Origin: an uncultured Bacilli bacterium
GTDB lineage: Bacteria; Bacillota_I; Bacilli_A; RF39; UBA660
Direction of reading: 5' to 3'
Assembly: GCA_934086775.1 (NCBI GenBank)
Contig: CAKOIJ010000034.1
Span: 1-9,383 of the forward strand
Length of the DNA stretch: 9,383 bases
Shown here: positions 5,090 to 9,383 of the stretch, in pieces
Position numbering within the stretch: position 1 is the first letter of the stretch
Layout: each line of letters starts with the position of its first letter
Program-made: the position numbers and the translations under genes
Notes under the pieces: generated by a model
The model's input: only the letters and a program-made list of their open reading frames with translations
The model's database searches: none
What the model was told of the DNA's origin: nothing

Positions 5090-5692
5090 TTATTCTCCCT
5101 TCTTATAATTTAAATAATTATTATAACTTACTCCAAATAATTTGTAAGTTATTGGTAAACAAACAAATACAGCTAGCAACAAAGAAAATAGTAAACAGTT
5201 TGCAAGAGTATTGTCGTTTACAAAGAAGAGCAAGACAGTATATAAGGTGCCACACACTACACTGGTTAGCTTATATATGGCTCTTCTTTTTTTGTTAATT
5301 AATGGCCGCTTCTCTGTGTCTGCAGGGGCAAAGAAACCTAATAGTACCACACTGACCATACATAGTGCGAGTCTAACTTTATAGTCTATTATGAGAAGCC
5401 TACATAGGTAAGGTACACCTATAAATATAATTGTGCTGCCTACCCAACAATGCCAGCTTTTCTTGGCGTGAACTCCAAATACAGTCAGCCTTAATATGCT
5501 ATAAAGGACCATCAATATTAGAAGTGTATTAAAGTATCCTAGTATGTATGATATTATGAATATGACAACAGTTTTGCTAATGTTTAAATATAGACTAGTT
5601 AAACCATATTTTATAACTGCTATTTTCTCCTTATCATAGTCGTAATATCGCATGATGTTGTTCATAATGGAATTGATTAAAAGATCTTTCAT
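5090..5692 (-). CDS. agrB: AgrB-like pheromone-processing membrane endopeptidase
   Basis: The 200-residue membrane protein has several hydrophobic segments. Its catalytic pair H75 and C82 lies in VFGVHAKKSWHC, the H-x6-C spacing of AgrB cysteine endopeptidases, which remove the AgrD C-terminal tail and catalyse thiolactone formation. The conserved loop APADTEKRP (about 122-130) is also present. The ATG at 5692 is preferred: GGAAGTGGTGA (5708-5698) lies upstream at suitable spacing. A GTG at 5704 would add four residues but overlaps that ribosome binding site. The stop codon (5090-5092) is two bases from the agrD ATG, so the pair is surely one transcript. Base composition is unusual: about 39% GC over 5221-5520 by hand count, roughly twice that of agrC, suggesting separate origins. 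Confidence 0.92.
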   Translation of the reverse strand: MKDLLINSIMNNIMRYYDYDKEKIAVIKYGLTSLYLNISKTVVIFIISYILGYFNTLLILMVLYSILRLTVFGVHAKKSWHCWVGSTIIFIGVPYLCRLLIIDYKVRLALCMVSVVLLGFFAPADTEKRPLINKKRRAIYKLTSVVCGTLYTVLLFFVNDNTLANCLLFSLLLAVFVCLPITYKLFGVSYNNYLNYKKGE

Positions 5693-5716
5693 TTTTATCA
5701 CCACTTCCGAGAATAT

Positions 5717-5725
5717 TTTATAACA
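5717..5725 (-). promoter_or_regulatory. Possible extended -10 element of agrBD
   Basis: On the minus strand, TGT-TATAAA (5725-5717) fits an extended -10. The -35 region (about 5745-5740, TTAAAA) is weak and overlaps the proximal copy of a direct repeat, as expected for an activator-dependent promoter. The leader would be only about 18 nt. A second candidate, TACAAT (5807-5802), lies further upstream without a good -35. Confidence 0.4.
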
Positions 5726-5740
5726 AAATACTACAAAATT

Positions 5741-5780
5741 TTTAAAATATGTTTTTAATAATTTAAAATATGTATTAAAT
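5741..5780. repeat. 21-bp-phased direct repeat upstream of agrB (candidate AgrA site)
   Basis: TTTAAAATATGT occurs identically at 5741-5752 and 5762-5773, starts 21 bp apart; extended to 19 bp, 17 positions match. Read toward agrB the repeat is ACATATTTTAAA. LytTR regulators such as AgrA bind tandem repeats with about this phase beside a weak -35. The sequence is not the staphylococcal ACAGTTAAG, so binding by this AgrA is inferred from spacing and position only. Confidence 0.5.
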
Positions 5781-5858
5781 GTTTTTTTTCTTAAAAAAAA
5801 TATTGTATTTTTTCACTTTGTGCATAAAATTAAACAGTTATTACATATTTTATGTTTT

Positions 5859-5886
5859 TTGTTAGAATAATGTTGTATTATATAGA
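5859..5886 (+). promoter_or_regulatory. Possible promoter of the cold-shock gene
   Basis: TTGTTA (5859-5864), a 16-bp spacer and TATAGA (5881-5886) are the best boxes I see. TATTAT at 5876-5881 is an alternative -10. Either gives a leader of about 90 nt before csp, consistent with the long leaders of cold-shock mRNAs. Confidence 0.3.
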
Positions 5887-5903
5887 CACACGAGGGAAAA
5901 CAC

Positions 5904-5912
5904 ATGATGTAG
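5904..5912 (+). other. Two-codon minigene (Met-Met-stop) in csp leader
   Basis: ATG ATG TAG follows a GAGGG ribosome binding site (5892-5896) at an ideal 7-nt spacing. It is too short to encode a product and could only act through ribosome occupancy or initiation at the leader. It may be chance. Confidence 0.3.
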
Positions 5913-5924
5913 AAAATAACTTGG

Positions 5925-5950
5925 TTAAAATATACATTTGTATATTTTAA
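5925..5950 (+). promoter_or_regulatory. Perfect AU-rich inverted repeat in csp leader
   Basis: TTAAAATATACA (5925-5936) and TGTATATTTTAA (5939-5950) are perfect 12-bp inverted arms separated by TT. In RNA this gives an almost purely A-U stem 32 nt before the csp ATG. Such a weak long stem is a candidate temperature-responsive element; as DNA it could be a dyad operator. Confidence 0.5.
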
Positions 5951-5982
5951 TATATCACACGGAAGTGAGGTGTAAGAACGGT

Positions 5983-6207
5983 ATGACCAGAAAAGGTAGA
6001 GTTAGATGGTTCAATAACGAAAGAGGTTATGGGTTTATCGAAATTGGTGCTGGCATCGGGGAAGACGTTTTTGTTCATTATTCTGCTATTGAACAAGACG
6101 GATACAAGTCTTTAAAAGATGGCGACATTGTAGAGTTTACCTTAATTGAAACAATTAAAGGTAAGCAAGCCATTAATGTCAAAGAAGTTGTATTAACTAC
6201 TATTTAA
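5983..6207 (+). CDS. Cold-shock domain protein (CspA family)
   Basis: The 74-residue protein is a single cold-shock OB fold that binds single-stranded RNA and DNA and acts as an RNA chaperone. It has the WFN segment (residues 9-11), RNP1-like RGYGFI (14-19) and RNP2-like DVFVHYSAI (28-36). The slightly long loop GAGIGED between the two motifs is minor variation. The ATG at 5983 is chosen because GAGGTG (5967-5972) lies upstream and the family begins at this point; an in-frame ATG at 5938 lies inside the inverted repeat and has no ribosome binding site. The gene is transcribed divergently from agrB and ends in its own terminator. Base composition is higher in GC than the agrC/spoIID regions, as expected for a conserved, strongly expressed gene. 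Confidence 0.93.
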   Translation: MTRKGRVRWFNNERGYGFIEIGAGIGEDVFVHYSAIEQDGYKSLKDGDIVEFTLIETIKGKQAINVKEVVLTTI

Positions 6208-6228
6208 GTAGTTTTTTTCTTTTTTTTA
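6195..6228 (+). terminator. Rho-independent terminator of csp
   Basis: AACTACT (6195-6201), loop ATTTA, AGTAGTT (6207-6213), followed by a long T tract broken by one C. The stop codon (6205-6207) is in the loop and first base of the right arm. Confidence 0.8.
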
Positions 6229-6237
6229 TGGTATATT
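6229..6237 (+). promoter_or_regulatory. Extended -10 element of hpf
   Basis: TGG-TATATT (6229-6237) is identical to the extended -10 of rpmE. No clear -35 precedes it because that position is occupied by the csp terminator. Confidence 0.4.
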
Positions 6238-6257
6238 AATTATAAGGAGATGATATT

Positions 6258-6776
6258 ATGAATTATGTTGTAAGAGGGGAAAAAATTGAAGTTACTGATT
6301 CTTTAAGAGATTATGTAATTAGCAAACTAGATAGAATGGTAAAATATTTTGATGAACCAGATCAAGTAAATGTTAAAGTGCTTTTTAGTGTAAGAGGAAG
6401 AGAACAAAAAGTTGAAATAACTATAAATAATAAAAAATTTGATTTAAGGGCAGAGGTTTCTCATAGTGATTTATATGCTGCTATTGATTTGGCAATAGAT
6501 AAACTAGAAAGTCAAATGAGAAAGTATAAATCTAAACTTATGAGTAAATCTAGAATTGAAATTGTTTATGATGATGAAGTTATAGATGATGAGCCTTTAA
6601 CAGATGTTGTTAAAAGGAAAAAGGTTTATTTAAAACCAATGGATGAGGAAGAGGCCGTTTTACAAATGGAGTTTTTAGGCCATACGTTCTTTATTTATAG
6701 AGATATTAATTCGGAAAAAGTTAATGTTTTATATAAGAGATATGATGGAACATATGGAGTTATTGAAACAAATTAG
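6258..6776 (+). CDS. hpf: Ribosome hibernation promoting factor, long form
   Basis: The 172-residue protein is a long-type HPF, which dimerises 70S ribosomes into inactive 100S particles in stationary phase or stress. The N-terminal S30AE domain (about 1-100) has VRGEKIEVTDSLRDYVISKLDRMVKYF-type sequence and the conserved DLYAAIDLAIDKLESQMRKYK helix. A short linker follows, then the C-terminal dimerisation domain (about 118-170) with VYLKPMDEEEAVLQMEFLGH, FFIYRD and the NVLYKRYDGTYGVIE ending. The start at 6258 has AAGGAG (6244-6249) 8 nt upstream. It lies directly before secA, as in Bacillus and many other Firmicutes, but a terminator separates the two genes. Confidence 0.95.
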   Translation: MNYVVRGEKIEVTDSLRDYVISKLDRMVKYFDEPDQVNVKVLFSVRGREQKVEITINNKKFDLRAEVSHSDLYAAIDLAIDKLESQMRKYKSKLMSKSRIEIVYDDEVIDDEPLTDVVKRKKVYLKPMDEEEAVLQMEFLGHTFFIYRDINSEKVNVLYKRYDGTYGVIETN

Positions 6777-6792
6777 TAAATATACTTATTAT

Positions 6793-6815
6793 AAGAGTGA
6801 AAACTCTTTTTCTTT
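6793..6815 (+). terminator. Rho-independent terminator of hpf
   Basis: AAGAGT (6793-6798), a GAAA tetraloop, ACTCTT (6803-6808), then a T-rich tail. The stem is short but capped by a stable GNRA loop. Some read-through into secA is plausible. Confidence 0.65.
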
Positions 6816-6826
6816 TGTTTAAAATT

Positions 6827-6835
6827 TGATAAAAT
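6827..6835 (+). promoter_or_regulatory. Possible extended -10 element of secA
   Basis: TGA-TAAAAT (6827-6835) lies 20 nt before the secA ATG. No convincing -35 is seen. Confidence 0.3.
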
Positions 6836-6855
6836 ATATAGTGGACGGTGAGATA

Positions 6856-9348
6856 ATGAAACTATTTAAAAAGATTTTTGATCATGAATATAAAGAATTG
6901 AAGAGGTTTGAAGAATTAGCAGATAGAGTTATATCTTTAGATGAGGAAATGAGCAAATTAACTCCACTTGAATTAAAAGCTAAAACTAGCGAATTTAAAA
7001 GTAGGCTTAATTCAGGAGAAACTCTTGATGATATTTTAGTAGAAGCATTCGCAGTGGTTAGAGAAGCTGCCTATAGAGTTCTTGGAGAAAAGCCATACAA
7101 GGTTCAAGTAATTGGTGGTATATGTATTCATTATGGTAATATCGCTGAAATGAAGACTGGGGAAGGTAAAACTCTAACTAGTACAATGCCTGCTTATTTG
7201 AATGCTTTAAGTGGAGATGGGGTACATGTTATTACGGTTAATGAGTACTTAAGTGAAAGAGATGCTAATTGGATGGGACAAGTTTATAGTTACCTAGATA
7301 TTAGTGTTGGTGTTAATAAAAAAGATATGTCTAGAGATGAGAAAAGGGATGCTTATTTCAAGGATATAACTTATACTACTAATAATGAACTTGGTTTTGA
7401 TTATTTAAGAGATAATATGGTCGTTAGAAAAGAAGATAGAGTTCAAAGAAAACTTAATTTTGCAATTATAGATGAAGTTGATTCAATATTAATAGATGAG
7501 GCTAGAACTCCATTAATTATTAGTGGTGGTATAAGTAAGAGTGCTGACCTTTATAAACTAGCTGATAAGACTGCTAAGAGTTTAAGGAGTGAAGACTACA
7601 ATTTAGATGAAAAGACTAGAGGAGTTACTTTAACTGAAGAAGGTATTAAAAAATGTGAAAAACTTTTAAATGTTGATAATTTATATGATATTAGTAATGC
7701 TGCTTTAGTTCATAATTTAGATAAAGCACTTGTAGCTAATTATGGCTTTAAGAAAGATGTTGATTATGTTGTTCAAAATAATGAGATTATTATAGTTGAT
7801 TCGTTTACTGGTAGACTTATGCATGGAAGACAATACAGTGATGGATTACACCAGGCTCTTGAAGCTAAAGAGGGTGTTAAAATCAATGAAGAAACTAAGG
7901 TGCTTGCTACAATTACTTTCCAAAATTTATTTAGAATGTATAATAAATTAAGTGGTATGACAGGTACAGCTAAGACTGAAGAAGAAGAGTTTAGAAATAT
8001 ATATAACATGTATGTTATAGAGATACCTACTAATGTGCCAGTTAAAAGAGTAGATATGGAAGACTTAGTGTATGTTAATATGAGAGGAAAATTTAATGCT
8101 CTTGCTAATACTATAGAAAATATTCATAAAACTGGACAACCAATACTTGTTGGTACTGCTTCAATCGAAAGTTCGGAGAGATTAAGTGATTTACTTAACA
8201 AAAGAGGAATTAAACATGAGTTATTAAATGCAAAAAATCATGAGAGAGAAGCACATATTATTGAAAATGCTGGACAAAAAGGTGCAGTTACAATTGCTAC
8301 TAATATGGCTGGTCGTGGTACTGATATTAAATTGGGTGAAGGTGTAAAAGAATTAGGAGGTTTAGTTGTATTAGGTAGTGAAAGGCATGAAAGTAGGCGT
8401 ATTGATAACCAACTTCGTGGGCGTGCTGGTAGACAAGGAGATCCGGGTACTACTAGATTTTACATTTCTATGGAAGATGATTTGATGGTTAAGTTTGGTA
8501 GTGAAAAGATTAAGGGTTTAATGATGAGTCTTGGTTTTACAGAAGATACTCCTATTACTCACAAAATGATGAGTAAAAATATTGAAAGTAGTCAAAAGAG
8601 GGTTGAAGGTTTCAACTATGACAGAAGAAAAGCACTACTTGATTACGATAATGTTATAAGTAAACAAAGAGAAATTGTTTATGAAAGAAGAAATGAAATT
8701 TTAGATAAAGAAAGTATTAGGGATAGAGTTTTGACTATTTTTAAAGATTATGTTGTTGAGACTGTAAATGATCATTTTGTTCCTGAAGATACTTTAACTC
8801 ATAACGATATAGTTAATATATGTGAAATATTTAATTCTAATTTGTTAAAGAGTGAGAAATTAGTTGAAAAAGATTTGGAAAATAAGAGTATAGATGAAGT
8901 ACAAAATACTATTTATGATATTGTTATAAAAGATTATAATGAGAAACTAAGTGATGTCCCTAAAGAAATTCAAAATGATTTTGAGAAAGCAATAACTTTA
9001 AGAGTGCTTGATAAAAATTGGATGAATCAACTTGATAATATGGAACAGCTTAAGGAAGGTATAGGTTTAAGAGGATATGCTCAGACTAATCCACTTCAAG
9101 CTTATGCTTTAGAAGGTTTTCAAATGTTTGATAATATGCTTAAAGAAACTAATAGAGAGATTACTACATATTTACTTAAGGCTGAAGTTAGACAAAATTT
9201 AGAGAGACATGAGAATAAGAATATTAAGACTAATGATAGTAGTGAGGGGACTAAGAAGACACCTAAGAAAGCAGAAAATAAAATTGGTAGAAATGATCCT
9301 TGTCCTTGTGGCTCTGGTAAGAAGTACAAACAATGCTGTGGTAAATAG
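6856..9348 (+). CDS. secA: Preprotein translocase ATPase SecA
   Basis: The 830-residue motor pushes unfolded preproteins through SecYEG using ATP, from the cytosolic face of the membrane. It has Walker A GEGKT at 102-106, Walker B DEVD at 206-209 followed by SILIDEARTPLIISG, the preprotein-binding domain, SGMTGTA and TNMAGRGTDIKLG in the second motor domain, and QLRGRAGRQGDPG. Helical scaffold and wing domains follow. A C-terminal SEC-C zinc motif has C816, C818, C827 and C828 after a lysine-rich linker. The ATG at 6856 is chosen because GGTGAG (6847-6852) precedes it and MKLFKKIFDHEYKELKRF matches SecA N-termini; the in-frame ATG at 6826 lies in the promoter region. Length is close to the usual 840. 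This is the housekeeping copy: nothing suggests an accessory SecA2. Confidence 0.98.
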   Translation: MKLFKKIFDHEYKELKRFEELADRVISLDEEMSKLTPLELKAKTSEFKSRLNSGETLDDILVEAFAVVREAAYRVLGEKPYKVQVIGGICIHYGNIAEMKTGEGKTLTSTMPAYLNALSGDGVHVITVNEYLSERDANWMGQVYSYLDISVGVNKKDMSRDEKRDAYFKDITYTTNNELGFDYLRDNMVVRKEDRVQRKLNFAIIDEVDSILIDEARTPLIISGGISKSADLYKLADKTAKSLRSEDYNLDEKTRGVTLTEEGIKKCEKLLNVDNLYDISNAALVHNLDKALVANYGFKKDVDYVVQNNEIIIVDSFTGRLMHGRQYSDGLHQALEAKEGVKINEETKVLATITFQNLFRMYNKLSGMTGTAKTEEEEFRNIYNMYVIEIPTNVPVKRVDMEDLVYVNMRGKFNALANTIENIHKTGQPILVGTASIESSERLSDLLNKRGIKHELLNAKNHEREAHIIENAGQKGAVTIATNMAGRGTDIKLGEGVKELGGLVVLGSERHESRRIDNQLRGRAGRQGDPGTTRFYISMEDDLMVKFGSEKIKGLMMSLGFTEDTPITHKMMSKNIESSQKRVEGFNYDRRKALLDYDNVISKQREIVYERRNEILDKESIRDRVLTIFKDYVVETVNDHFVPEDTLTHNDIVNICEIFNSNLLKSEKLVEKDLENKSIDEVQNTIYDIVIKDYNEKLSDVPKEIQNDFEKAITLRVLDKNWMNQLDNMEQLKEGIGLRGYAQTNPLQAYALEGFQMFDNMLKETNREITTYLLKAEVRQNLERHENKNIKTNDSSEGTKKTPKKAENKIGRNDPCPCGSGKKYKQCCGK

Positions 9349-9372
9349 CTTATTTTATAAGGGTTTGTACAA

Positions 9373-9383
9373 TTGGAATTAGT
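9373..9383 (+). CDS. prfB: Probable start of prfB (release factor 2), cut by window end
   Basis: A TTG at 9373 follows AAGGG (9359-9363) at 9 nt and would encode Met-Glu-Leu-Val. Bacillus RF2 also starts MEL, and prfB commonly follows secA in Firmicutes. Only three full codons are visible, so this is a prediction from context. No terminator with a T tract separates it from secA; a weak CTTAT/ATAAG hairpin (9349-9361) overlaps the ribosome binding site. Confidence 0.3.

Noticed and set aside
5023..5298. Plus-strand open frame of 91 codons
   Set aside because: It lies antisense to agrD and agrB, which have clear family motifs and ribosome binding sites; its translation resembles no known family to me.
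5693..5704. GTG start for agrB giving four extra residues
   Set aside because: The GTG overlaps the ribosome binding site that correctly serves the ATG at 5692.
5781..5800. T8/A8 inverted tract as a terminator between agrB and csp
   Set aside because: It has no GC stem and lies between two diverging promoters, where a terminator has no role; probably just curved AT-rich DNA.
5834..5842. ACAGTTATT resembling the staphylococcal AgrA half-site
   Set aside because: Only one copy; no second copy at the required two-turn spacing, and it is far from the agrB -10.
7773..8009. Minus-strand open frame inside secA
   Set aside because: Shadow of the secA coding frame, with no supporting start signal.
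9120..9329. Minus-strand open frame at the secA 3' end
   Set aside because: Shadow of secA; its hydrophobic translation is a by-product of antisense reading of charged codons.
1..9383. CRISPR array, tRNA or rRNA genes, insertion sequences, transposase
   Set aside because: I looked for regular repeats with spacers, cloverleaf genes and transposase motifs and saw none; the 21-bp repeat has only two units.

Overview
The window reads as a chromosomal segment of a low-GC Gram-positive bacterium (Bacillota, probably one of the AT-rich gut Bacilli/Erysipelotrichia-like lineages). This rests on strong AGGAGG-type ribosome binding sites, short AT-rich terminators, SpoIID and SpoIIQ relatives, long-form HPF next to secA, and an Agr-type peptide signalling locus. 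The standard code fits: TGA ends agrA and tryptophan is TGG. I cannot name the species.

Layout. 1-344: the C-terminal half of a SpoVT/AbrB-like regulator with an unclear 5' end. 369-1215: two single-gene units, rpmE (ribosomal protein L31) and rpiB (ribose-5-phosphate isomerase B), each with a good sigma-A promoter and a terminator. 1197-2848: a sporulation pair, spoIID (peptidoglycan lytic transglycosylase) and a catalytically degenerate SpoIIQ-like LytM protein; the spoIID start has no Shine-Dalgarno and looks leaderless. 2861-5692: a complete Agr-like quorum-sensing locus split into two convergent arms, agrA-agrC on + and agrB-agrD on -, meeting at one bidirectional terminator. 5693-5982: a regulatory intergenic region with repeats and hairpins, lying between agrB and a cold-shock gene. 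5983-9348: csp, hpf and secA. 9373 onward: the probable first codons of prfB.

The most interesting item is the Agr locus. The pheromone precursor AgrD (39 aa, minus strand 4968-5087) is short and easily missed. Its predicted signal region has three cysteines, and the spacing between the ring cysteine and the conserved acidic-Pro tail is one residue longer than in classical AgrD. The arrangement implies that AgrB processes AgrD, the peptide is sensed by AgrC, and AgrC phosphorylates AgrA. AgrA could then act on a 21-bp-phased direct repeat just upstream of agrB. The two arms differ sharply in base composition: a hand count gives about 39% GC over 5221-5520 in agrB against about 19% over 3661-3960 in agrC. 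This suggests the locus is a mosaic. Its position beside spoIID/spoIIQ makes sporulation one possible target of the signal, but that is inference only.
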